Source of the DNA: an uncultured Arenicella sp.
GTDB lineage: Bacteria > Pseudomonadota > Gammaproteobacteria > Arenicellales > Arenicellaceae
Assembly: GCA_937922925.1 (NCBI GenBank)
Contig: CALAKU010000058.1
Span: 1-33,023 of the forward strand
Direction: 5' to 3'
Length of the DNA stretch: 33,023 nt
Part shown: one piece after another, positions 25,766 through 33,023 of the stretch
How the letters are laid out: every line of letters begins with the position of its first letter
How positions within the stretch are numbered: the first letter of the stretch is position 1
Program-made: the position numbers and the translations under genes
The notes under the pieces: generated by a model
Seen by the model: only the letters and a program-made list of their open reading frames with translations
What the model was told of the DNA's origin: nothing
Database searches by the model: none

Positions 25766-28700
25766 ATGGAAAAAATGTTAATCAAAGTAGGTGCTTGTTT
25801 CTTTCTTTCAGGCATGGCGGCATTGATGTACCAAACAGCCTGGATGCGACAGCTCTCCGTGGTGTTTGGAACTTCTGAGTTAGCGGTGGCCACGGTATTG
25901 ACGGCCTATATGTCTGGCTTAGCATTAGGAGCCGCATTAGCGGGTCGGTACATAAAACACGTAAAGAAGCCTTTGCTCACTTATGGGCTATTCGAGGGAG
26001 GCATTGCGTTGACCGCCGTCAGCGTTCCATTTTTGCTTAGTCTCGCGGCGTCGATATATGTGGGTTTTTTTGGAGGCCAAGATACTCCGCCGCCTTCATC
26101 AGGTTTTGGTCAGCTCGCTTTCTTTTATGCCACCACTCTGTTGGTTTTGGTGTTACCTACTGCCCTGATGGGGGCGACTCTTCCGCTCCTTTCTCGATAT
26201 GTGGTAAAGAACAATCATGAAATAGGAAGAAGAATAGGCGGGCTTTATGCAATAAATACTTTCGGTGCTATTGCGGGAACATTGATTGCTGGCTTTGTAT
26301 TGTTACCAAATATTAGTTTGTTCCACACTATATTATTAGGCGCCGTCATAAATTTTCTTGTGCTCTACATCGTTATAAAAATCGTTGAGGATAATGACGA
26401 CGAGCAGCCTACCGCCACTCAAGAAGAAACCCGTGTTGTTAGAGATGTTCGATTAAAGTTTTGGCAAGAAGCAAACGGCTACATTCTGCCGATCATGACT
26501 CTTTCTGGAGTCGCAACGTTTACGTATGAAGTGCTTTGGACCCGGCTTCTGAGCCACATTTTAGGTGGCAGTGTTGCTGCCTTTTCGATAATGCTCGCTG
26601 GCTTCTTATTTGGCATTGCATTCGGAAGTGAAATTGCCTCCCGGTATGCAAAAAATAAAGCGCTGGCAAAAACAGGGTTTGTAATAAGTCAGTTAGGAAT
26701 AGCTCTCCTTTGTGCGGCCACTTTTGTATTACTCGAGCATTCGGTACCAAACCAAACTGGGCTTTTTGAAAACAGCGTTTACGCGTTTTTGATACTGCTT
26801 CCGTCAACACTGTTTATTGGTGCCACGTACCCATTCGCCGTTCGGCTTTTAGCTAATGATGAAGGTGACGCGGCGGCGGCATCGGCTAGAGTCTATGCTT
26901 GGAATACGGTAGGTGCCATTTTTGGAGCAAGTTTTGCTGGATTCTTTTTGATTCCCTTAGTGCGTTACGAGGGAGCTATTATCTTTGCCGTCTTAGTGAA
27001 TTTAGTTTTAGCTCTGGCCGTTATTTTTTTGCCAATACATGCAAAGAAGAGCGCGCCGATGTGGTTAAAGTTGTTGTCAATTGGTTTGCTTATCGGTGTT
27101 GTAACAATGTACCGCCCGTCACCTCCTTACTCGGTGATAAGCAAGTCGCCGATTTCGAACGAAGCGGCGACCAAAGATAAAATCAGATTTTATGAGGTTG
27201 GCCGATCATCTACGGTTCTTCTACTAGAATATCAAGATTATTTTAGGCTAAGAAACAATGGCTTACCAGAAGCTGCAATTCCTGCTAAGACTAGCCCTAA
27301 TATTTTTAATGCAACTCATCTTTTGAGCTTGCTTCCCTCTATAGCTCGGCCTGACTCCAAAACAATGCTAGTCGCTGGGTTTGGTGGCGGTGTGGTTGTT
27401 GAAAATTTACCGCCATCAATTGAACAGGCAGACGTTTTAGAGCTAGAGCCAAAGGTTATAGATGCCAATGCGCTTATTTCTGAGAATCGCAAATACAAAC
27501 CCCTTTTCGACCCAAGGGTAAACGTTATCTTTAACGATGCTCGAAGTGCCTTAGCACTCACCAAAAAGAAATACGATGTCATAGTGTCTCAGCCTTCACA
27601 TCCTTGGACTGCTGGCGCATCGCATCTATACACAAAAGAGTACATGCAATTAGCTGAGGATCGCCTGGCAGATGAAGGCGTTTTCTTACAGTGGATGAAC
27701 ATTAGTTTTGTTGATGAATATCTCTTGCGCTCTCTGACAAAGACACTAGTAGAAACCTTCGAATACGTTCGTATTTACAGTTTTCATCCCGGTGTCCTCT
27801 ATTTTTTAGGGTCTAATTCTCCTTTAAAGATAGAAGAATCGATTAGTCGTAGCGGCGAGCCATTTCGTTCTCATGTTAGTTATTTCAATCGGTTGGGTTT
27901 ATCTTCTGTGGAAGATATCCTGAGCGGCCTGATGGCCGATACTGAGGGTGCCAAGGAACTTGCTGAGCTCGGTAAAACGATTACGGATGACTATAATTTG
28001 CTTGGGACCCGATCCGCTTTATCAAAAGAATCCGGCTCGGTACTTAGCCTTGATAAACTGAATCAATTATTTTTGGAAACAAGCCCATTGTTTGATAATA
28101 AGTACTGGATTTACGAATCTAATTCTGGTGTAAATTTTTATGCACTATCAAAAAAACTTCAGGGAGGTGCATATTCTCAGCTAAATGTTGCGCTGCACAA
28201 AAATTTGCATGAGATCAAACATCCGCAATTTGAATCAATGAAATTGTTGTCGTCGAATGCGTTTAAAAAAGAAGGGACATTGGATCAAGTTAGCCAAGAG
28301 CTGGCTAAAAACTTTAATAGTCAACTGGCCTATGAAATCGCTTTGAATCACAAGTTGGGTTCGGACTTGTTTAACATTGAAGAAGTTGAAACCTATTTGA
28401 GTAAGCTCGGTTTGGTAGCTTCCGCCACAATTGAGAACGCCGAGTTTCTTCAATTGGATTCCTTATCTCAAACAGCGGCAGATCTACCTAGTTTTGAGAG
28501 CGAATTATCGGAAGCCATACCCTCAGATCCGTGGTTTAAAAATGCAATCGCATTGAGAGCTAGATGGAGAATGGAGGCGGCGTTAACGAGCGGTAGCGTT
28601 GCTTTGGCGGAGGAAAGCTTGGCCCTAATTGATCAGGCTATGGGGCCTCAATCAGATATGTATTTGCATGAAATTCGGCTTAATAGTGCTGCTATATCGG

Positions 28701-28957
28701 ATCAGTTTGGCATCGTCGTCAGAGAGCATAAGATCATTTCGCGGCATGTTAATGACTATTTAAACAGCCTCAATGATCCAATAATTCCCATTGACCCAAG
28801 TCTTCTAAACTCATATTTGGATATGTTGAAGAGAATAGATAAAGGCTTGGGCCGAATTTTAGGGCTAGAGACCGACGATGCCGATTCAATTGAAAAACTA
28901 CGAGAAAAAACGAAAAGCCTTTTGCAACGTATAGACGAAATATTAGTAGCCAACTAA
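25766..28957 (+). CDS. Polytopic membrane protein fused to a spermidine-synthase-like domain, with a novel C-terminal region
   Basis: This 1063-residue protein has three parts. Residues 1 to about 480 hold roughly eleven hydrophobic segments in two homologous halves (SGMAALMYQTAW at about 15, SGVATFTYEVLW at about 247). Residues about 500-685 are a spermidine-synthase-like Rossmann domain: VAGFGGG at 536-542, acidic strand VLELEP at 557-562, then NDARSAL, and SQPSHPWTAGASHLYTKEY from 608. True aminopropyltransferases have an aspartate (D-S/T-x-D-P) where this has S608 and S611, so polyamine synthesis is unlikely. Residues about 686-1063 are polar, mostly helical and match nothing I recognise. 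Fused MFS-like/spermidine-synthase-like proteins are a known family of unclear function. ATG 25766 starts just before the first membrane segment; ATG 25775 is an alternative. Base composition is more AT-rich than the dcw genes. Confidence 0.8.
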   Translation: MEKMLIKVGACFFLSGMAALMYQTAWMRQLSVVFGTSELAVATVLTAYMSGLALGAALAGRYIKHVKKPLLTYGLFEGGIALTAVSVPFLLSLAASIYVGFFGGQDTPPPSSGFGQLAFFYATTLLVLVLPTALMGATLPLLSRYVVKNNHEIGRRIGGLYAINTFGAIAGTLIAGFVLLPNISLFHTILLGAVINFLVLYIVIKIVEDNDDEQPTATQEETRVVRDVRLKFWQEANGYILPIMTLSGVATFTYEVLWTRLLSHILGGSVAAFSIMLAGFLFGIAFGSEIASRYAKNKALAKTGFVISQLGIALLCAATFVLLEHSVPNQTGLFENSVYAFLILLPSTLFIGATYPFAVRLLANDEGDAAAASARVYAWNTVGAIFGASFAGFFLIPLVRYEGAIIFAVLVNLVLALAVIFLPIHAKKSAPMWLKLLSIGLLIGVVTMYRPSPPYSVISKSPISNEAATKDKIRFYEVGRSSTVLLLEYQDYFRLRNNGLPEAAIPAKTSPNIFNATHLLSLLPSIARPDSKTMLVAGFGGGVVVENLPPSIEQADVLELEPKVIDANALISENRKYKPLFDPRVNVIFNDARSALALTKKKYDVIVSQPSHPWTAGASHLYTKEYMQLAEDRLADEGVFLQWMNISFVDEYLLRSLTKTLVETFEYVRIYSFHPGVLYFLGSNSPLKIEESISRSGEPFRSHVSYFNRLGLSSVEDILSGLMADTEGAKELAELGKTITDDYNLLGTRSALSKESGSVLSLDKLNQLFLETSPLFDNKYWIYESNSGVNFYALSKKLQGGAYSQLNVALHKNLHEIKHPQFESMKLLSSNAFKKEGTLDQVSQELAKNFNSQLAYEIALNHKLGSDLFNIEEVETYLSKLGLVASATIENAEFLQLDSLSQTAADLPSFESELSEAIPSDPWFKNAIALRARWRMEAALTSGSVALAEESLALIDQAMGPQSDMYLHEIRLNSAAISDQFGIVVREHKIISRHVNDYLNSLNDPIIPIDPSLLNSYLDMLKRIDKGLGRILGLETDDADSIEKLREKTKSLLQRIDEILVAN

Positions 28958-28990
28958 TTGCTGAGAAGTTTTGCCTTCTGCCTACCTCGC

Positions 28991-29614
28991 TTAGTCTTGT
29001 AGCCCAAGTTCTAGGTATTTTTTATGCAAGACTTCAACTTGCTGTTGCGCCTCGGCAAGGCTGGCGTCGTTTTCTATAATGTCATCGGCTATCTTTAGCC
29101 GATCACCATCACTTAATTGAGTTTCCATAATCCGAACAACCTCGTCTCGGCTGAGCTTGCTTCTTTTTTTAACTCGCTCAATTTTGGTCTCGCGCGCGGC
29201 AGTAACAACCAATACTCGCCTTAAAAAGTCTAGGTAAGCTGAATCGCTGTTCAGTAGAGGAATAACGAGGACGCAGTAAGGAAATGTCACTTCTGAAACT
29301 TTGCTGATTGTTAAATCGTAAATAGCGGGATGAGTGATTTGGTCTAACTTTAGTTTAGCTTCGGCAGACGCAAATGCAATTTTTCGCAATGCACTTCGGT
29401 CAAGTGTTTGGTCTTGATTGAGTATGGAGCGACCAAACGCATCAACGAGTTGCTGAAGAGCAGGCTGGCCAGGCTCTACTATCTCTCTGGCGATAATATC
29501 TGTATCTATAACAGGCACGCCTAAGGCATCAAAGTGGTCAGAACAGACCGTTTTGCCGCTGCCGATACCACCAGTTAGCCCGACAATAAAAGAGGTTGGT
29601 TTAAAGGCCTGCAT
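28991..29614 (-). CDS. coaE: Dephospho-CoA kinase CoaE
   Basis: The 207-residue P-loop kinase (E. coli 206) performs the last step of coenzyme A synthesis by phosphorylating the 3'-hydroxyl of dephospho-CoA. The Walker A GGIGSGKT is at residues 15-22, followed by the family motif VIDTDIIAREIVEPG and ITHPAI near residue 92. It overlaps pilD by 14 bp, the common pilD-coaE arrangement of type IV pilus loci. Its 3' end faces the large membrane gene across 33 bp with no strong terminator. Confidence 0.96.
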   Translation of the reverse strand: MQAFKPTSFIVGLTGGIGSGKTVCSDHFDALGVPVIDTDIIAREIVEPGQPALQQLVDAFGRSILNQDQTLDRSALRKIAFASAEAKLKLDQITHPAIYDLTISKVSEVTFPYCVLVIPLLNSDSAYLDFLRRVLVVTAARETKIERVKKRSKLSRDEVVRIMETQLSDGDRLKIADDIIENDASLAEAQQQVEVLHKKYLELGLQD

Positions 29615-30467
29615 AATTTAAGTAGCTTTGATTGATTCGCTGGCCCCAAAGCATGGCGATCCAACCTGCTAGGGCTATATATGGGCCAAATGGAATTTTG
29701 GTTTCCCGGCCTGATTTGGCGATCATTATCATCGCAAGCCCAAACACGCTACCAAGCAATGACGAAATTATTACCACGAGTGGCAACAGCTGCCAACCGA
29801 ACCATGCACCAAACAGAGCCATTAGCTTAAAATCACCATTGCCCATGCCGACCTTACCGGTGATTAATTTAAATGTTTGAGCCACAATCCAAAAGCTCAT
29901 ATAGCCGGCAATGGCGCCAACTAGTGCGGTACTGCTATCAGTATATACACCAAAGTAGCTAATGCCTAAGCCTAGCCATAGAGTCGGCATGACTATATCG
30001 TCGGGCAGGATTTGATGATCAATATCAATAAAAGACAGAACGATAAGAACCCAGGTCAGAGCGATCCCGAATAAGGCTGCCAAGCTCCAACCAAATACGG
30101 CCATAACGACAGCGCTAGAGCTTGCAGTTAGCAATTCGATAAGCGGGTAGCGCCACGAAATAGGGTATTTGCAGCGTGCACATTTGCCGCCAAGTAAAAC
30201 AAAGCTTACGATAGGAATATTGTGCCAAGCCTTTAGCGGCGACTTACAATTTGGACAATGAGATGCTGGTTCGCTGAGTGTGGGGACTGTATCTTGATCT
30301 AGTGACTCAAGCTCTAACCATTCTCGTGATTGTTGCGTCCAAGAATGGAATACCATCTTCGGGTAACGCAATACAACCACATTTAAAAAGCTGCCCACAA
30401 GCAGGCTGAATAAAAAAGCTATCGCGATATGGGTGCTGCCACTTAACTCGGCAAATTCAGCAAGCAT
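29601..30467 (-). CDS. pilD: Type IV prepilin peptidase / N-methyltransferase PilD
   Basis: The 288-residue inner-membrane bifunctional enzyme cleaves prepilin leader peptides and methylates the new N-terminus. The cytoplasmic tetracysteine zinc motif is complete: Cys71, Cys74, Cys96 and Cys99. The aspartyl protease residues are Asp148/Asp150 in FIDIDHQILPD and Asp212 in GMGNGDFKLMA. About eight hydrophobic segments follow the first at 12-32. It should process type IV pilins and possibly type II secretion pseudopilins. It lies 42 bp after pilC. Confidence 0.96.
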   Translation of the reverse strand: MLAEFAELSGSTHIAIAFLFSLLVGSFLNVVVLRYPKMVFHSWTQQSREWLELESLDQDTVPTLSEPASHCPNCKSPLKAWHNIPIVSFVLLGGKCARCKYPISWRYPLIELLTASSSAVVMAVFGWSLAALFGIALTWVLIVLSFIDIDHQILPDDIVMPTLWLGLGISYFGVYTDSSTALVGAIAGYMSFWIVAQTFKLITGKVGMGNGDFKLMALFGAWFGWQLLPLVVIISSLLGSVFGLAMIMIAKSGRETKIPFGPYIALAGWIAMLWGQRINQSYLNYAGL

Positions 30468-30509
30468 TAGATTAATAATGTAAGTTTTAGAAGCTCTGTT
30501 TTAAAAGCT

Positions 30510-31730
30510 CTAGAAGACGGATGCGAGTTTGAAGATCGGCATATACATGGCAAGCACCATGGTGCCAATAATGCCGCCTAAAATTACAATCATTACCGGC
30601 TCAATAATACTGCTAAGGGATTCAACCGCATCGTCCACCTCGCGCTCATAAAAGTCTGCAACCTTGTCCAGCATTACCTCTAGCTCACCTGACTCCTCGC
30701 CTGATGAAACCATTTGCAGCATCATATTAGGGAACAGCTTAGTTTGAGCCATAGAGTTTTCTAGACTTCGCCCTGTGCTAATTTCGTTTTTTACTGTTTC
30801 AGTTGCATTTTGATAGACTCTGTTACCCGTTGCTGCGCCGACCGTACTCATGCCGTCGACTAACGGAACCCCTGAACCAAAGATAATCGCAAGAGTTCTG
30901 GAGAACCGAGCTAAGGCCGACTTTCGTAAGATAACCCCAAATATTGGTAAGCGAATTAGAAGCCTGTCTATGCCAAATTTTAGCTTCTCAGAGCGCTTGT
31001 AGGCCGCGAAAAAGCCCACTGCGGCGGCGGTTACCACAAGAGCAAATTTCCACCAGTGTGCCTGCATCCATTGAGATAGATTTACAATCGTGCGCGTCAA
31101 AAAGGGAAGATCCGCACCGACGCTACCAAATAGAGATTCGAATTGAGGTATCACGAAGAGCAACATCAATATAGTGACGAGTAGAGCAACCGTTAACACG
31201 ATGATCGGGTACAGCATCGCTGATTTTACTTTACCTTTGATAATCTCCAACTTTTCATTATAAGTAGCGACTCGATCTAGCATTAAATCTAGCTTACCGG
31301 ATTCTTCACCGGCTTCGGTCAAACTCACAAATAGGCGATTGAAATGAACGGGGTGTTTGGCCAACGCAGAACTTAGGCTAGACCCCGACTCAACGTCTCT
31401 TGAAAGGTCAAGCATGAGTTTTTCCATCGCCTTATTTTCATGGCCTTTGCCAATTGCTCGCATAGTCTGAGCAATCGGAATTCCCGCCCCAATCATTGTT
31501 GCCATTTGACGAGAAGCAAAGGAAATGTCTGCAGATTTGATTTTGGAGTTCTTTTGAAAAAGCTTGTCCTGCTTTCTCTTTATCTTGGTAACGCGCAAGC
31601 CTCTTTGTCTGAGTAGCGCGCGAGCTTGTGATAAAGATGGTGCTTCAACTTCGCCTCCAGAGGTAACTTTCTTCTGGTTTACTCCTTCCCAGCTAAAAAC
31701 ATGGGTTTTACTTTTGCGTTTCGCAGCCAT
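30510..31730 (-). CDS. pilC: Type IV pilus inner-membrane platform protein PilC
   Basis: The 406-residue protein has two T2SSF domains, at about residues 72-195 and 275-397. Each carries the GEESG motif (EAGEESGKLDLMLDRV and SSGEESGELEVMLDKV). Three main hydrophobic segments lie at about 172-196, 222-242 and 373-400. The N-terminal YxWEG-like start (HVFSWEGVNQKKV) is typical. PilC couples the extension motor PilB to pilin polymerisation. It sits between pilB and pilD in the usual order. Confidence 0.95.
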   Translation of the reverse strand: MAAKRKSKTHVFSWEGVNQKKVTSGGEVEAPSLSQARALLRQRGLRVTKIKRKQDKLFQKNSKIKSADISFASRQMATMIGAGIPIAQTMRAIGKGHENKAMEKLMLDLSRDVESGSSLSSALAKHPVHFNRLFVSLTEAGEESGKLDLMLDRVATYNEKLEIIKGKVKSAMLYPIIVLTVALLVTILMLLFVIPQFESLFGSVGADLPFLTRTIVNLSQWMQAHWWKFALVVTAAAVGFFAAYKRSEKLKFGIDRLLIRLPIFGVILRKSALARFSRTLAIIFGSGVPLVDGMSTVGAATGNRVYQNATETVKNEISTGRSLENSMAQTKLFPNMMLQMVSSGEESGELEVMLDKVADFYEREVDDAVESLSSIIEPVMIVILGGIIGTMVLAMYMPIFKLASVF

Positions 31731-31772
31731 CTTATGCTCAAGTTTGATTTCGAAATGTTCTGGTCAATGGTA

Positions 31773-33023
31773 TTACACGTTAGTAACGCGTTCAATTTCT
31801 TCAAGTGAAGTGAGACCTTGTTTTACCTTTAGAATACCAGACTGTCTAAGGTCAAGAGTGCCATTTTCGAAAGCCGCTTTTTCGATTTGTTGCTCTGTAC
31901 ATCCTTCCATGATCAGGCCCTTGATTTCCTCTGTGACTTGCATAACCTGGAAAACTCCAGATCGCCCTTTATAACCTTCAGTGCAGTTCGAGCAACCTTT
32001 GTTGTTGGACTGATACAAATCGAGTTCAGCGATCTCGCTTGGTGCGAAGCCTGCTTCTAACAAGACTTTTTCTGGATACTCAACGCGCTCTCTACAGTGT
32101 GGGCAAAGTTTACGCACCAGTCGTTGTGCAATGATAATGTGCACTGCCGACGCGACATTAAAAGCGGGTACCCCCATATTGAGAAGGCGCGTCAAGGTAG
32201 ACGGCGCATCATTGGTATGCAATGTCGATAAAACCATATGGCCTGTTTGAGATGCCTTTATTGCTATCTCAGCGGTTTCAAGGTCACGGATCTCCCCGAG
32301 CATGATGATATCCGGATCTTGTCTTAGAAATGCTCTAAGTGCCCCGGCAAAATCTAGATTTGCTTTCTCATTAATGTTGACTTGGGTTATGCCGGGCAAC
32401 TGAATCTCTACCGGGTCTTCAACCGTCGAGATATTCTTTGAAGGTGTATTCAGCATGCTTAATGCTGAATACAAAGTCACGGTTTTTCCGCTTCCCGTGG
32501 GGCCGGTGATGAGAACCATGCCATAAGGTCTGTGGACAACTAATTTATACAGCGCTAATTGTTCTTCGGTGAAACCCAATGTTGTGAGATCCAGATTCGC
32601 AGAACTTGAATCAAGTATCCTCATAACCACTTTTTCTCCCCAAACAGTGGGAAGTGTATTGACGCGAAAGTCATATGCTTTGGTCTTCGAGATTCTGAGT
32701 TTTACTCGCCCATCTTGGGGTGCTCTTCGTTCAGCAATATCCAACTTCGCTATGATTTTGACTCGAGCAACGATTCTAGGGGCAAATGAAATGGGTTGAG
32801 AAGTAAACTTATGTAGAATTCCGTCTATCCGAAAACGGATTCTCAGTTCTTTCTCAAAGGGTTCCAAATGAATGTCTGATGCCCCTTGATTGATCGCGTC
32901 GACCAAGATTTTATTCACAAACTTAACAATGGGGGCGTCATTGGGGTCAAAGTCGTTATCCTTGCCTTGATCCTCTTGTTGTTCTTCACCGATATCAAGT
33001 TCCAAGTCGCCTTCGCCAAGGAA
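31773..33023 (-). CDS. pilB: Type IV pilus extension ATPase PilB (partial, N-terminus beyond the window)
   Basis: The frame remains open to the right edge, so the gene continues past 33023. PilB proteins are about 570 residues and about 417 are present. The N1 domain is therefore missing from view rather than lost. Visible parts: NKILVDAINQGASDIHLEP (start of the GspE-type core), Walker A GPTGSGKT, the aspartate box and Walker B IIMLGEIRDLETAEIA, the His box STLHTNDAPSTLTRL, and the zinc tetracysteine CPHC ... CSNC. This supports PilB/GspE rather than PilT. It powers pilus extension in the cytoplasm; pilC follows 42 bp downstream. A TTG at 33005 is not the true start. Confidence 0.95.
   Translation of the reverse strand, partial: FLGEGDLELDIGEEQQEDQGKDNDFDPNDAPIVKFVNKILVDAINQGASDIHLEPFEKELRIRFRIDGILHKFTSQPISFAPRIVARVKIIAKLDIAERRAPQDGRVKLRISKTKAYDFRVNTLPTVWGEKVVMRILDSSSANLDLTTLGFTEEQLALYKLVVHRPYGMVLITGPTGSGKTVTLYSALSMLNTPSKNISTVEDPVEIQLPGITQVNINEKANLDFAGALRAFLRQDPDIIMLGEIRDLETAEIAIKASQTGHMVLSTLHTNDAPSTLTRLLNMGVPAFNVASAVHIIIAQRLVRKLCPHCRERVEYPEKVLLEAGFAPSEIAELDLYQSNNKGCSNCTEGYKGRSGVFQVMQVTEEIKGLIMEGCTEQQIEKAAFENGTLDLRQSGILKVKQGLTSLEEIERVTNV

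Noticed and set aside
28964-28979. AGAAG/CTTCT hairpin between the convergent large gene and coaE as a bidirectional terminator
   Set aside because: Only 5 bp of stem and no T-run on either strand; too weak to call.
1-33023. CRISPR arrays, tRNA or rRNA genes, insertion sequences, phage or toxin-antitoxin modules
   Set aside because: I saw no regularly spaced direct repeats, tRNA- or rRNA-like sequence, transposase or integrase motifs, or toxin-antitoxin-like gene pairs; the window is nearly all core housekeeping genes.

Overview
The window is chromosomal DNA from a Gram-negative, type IV-piliated gammaproteobacterium. The evidence is the gene content and order: a complete dcw (division and cell wall) cluster, then lpxC, a DciA-type gene, an M23 peptidase, secA, argJ and mutT, and on the opposite strand pilB-pilC-pilD-coaE. 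The order lpxC / DUF721 / M23 / secA / argJ resembles Pseudomonas-like lineages rather than E. coli. The MurE DNPR motif predicts meso-diaminopimelate peptidoglycan, and LpxC implies lipopolysaccharide. I cannot name a genus from sequence alone.

Layout. (1) 1-1119: tail of an unknown gene, then a two-domain VOC/glyoxalase-fold protein. (2) 1120-1449: a 330-bp regulatory region with two sigma70-like promoters, small hairpins, a 10-bp-phased MraZ-box array over the proximal promoter and a 12-bp palindrome near the mraZ ribosome binding site. (3) 1450-18084: mraZ-rsmH-ftsL-ftsI-murE-murF-mraY-murD-ftsW-murG-murC-ddl-ftsQ-ftsA-ftsZ, all on the + strand. From rsmH to ftsQ nearly every gene overlaps the next by 4-14 bp, so this looks like one translationally coupled operon. 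(4) 18085-18625: an unusually long ftsZ-lpxC gap with a hairpin and an inverted repeat. (5) 18626-21136: lpxC (+), dciA-like (-) and a membrane-anchored M23 peptidase (+) ending in a clear intrinsic terminator. (6) 21318-25609: secA-argJ-mutT, tightly packed. (7) 25766-28957: a large AT-richer gene for a polytopic membrane protein fused to a spermidine-synthase-like domain, with a roughly 380-residue C-terminal region I cannot assign. (8) 28991-33023: coaE, pilD, pilC and a truncated pilB, all on the - strand.

How the genes work together. MurC-F and Ddl build UDP-MurNAc-pentapeptide in the cytoplasm. MraY and MurG make lipid I and lipid II. FtsW and FtsI polymerise and cross-link septal peptidoglycan under control of FtsL, FtsQ, FtsA and FtsZ. 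MraZ probably autoregulates the operon. LpxC commits carbon to lipid A, SecA drives protein export, and PilB/C/D assemble and process type IV pilins.

Most of the window is ordinary conserved housekeeping sequence, and I do not see a convincing new defence or mobile system. The parts most worth a second look are the large spermidine-synthase-like membrane protein sitting where yacG/zapD lie in other gammaproteobacteria, the elaborate mraZ leader, the FtsW substitutions beside its catalytic aspartate, and the long ftsZ-lpxC gap.
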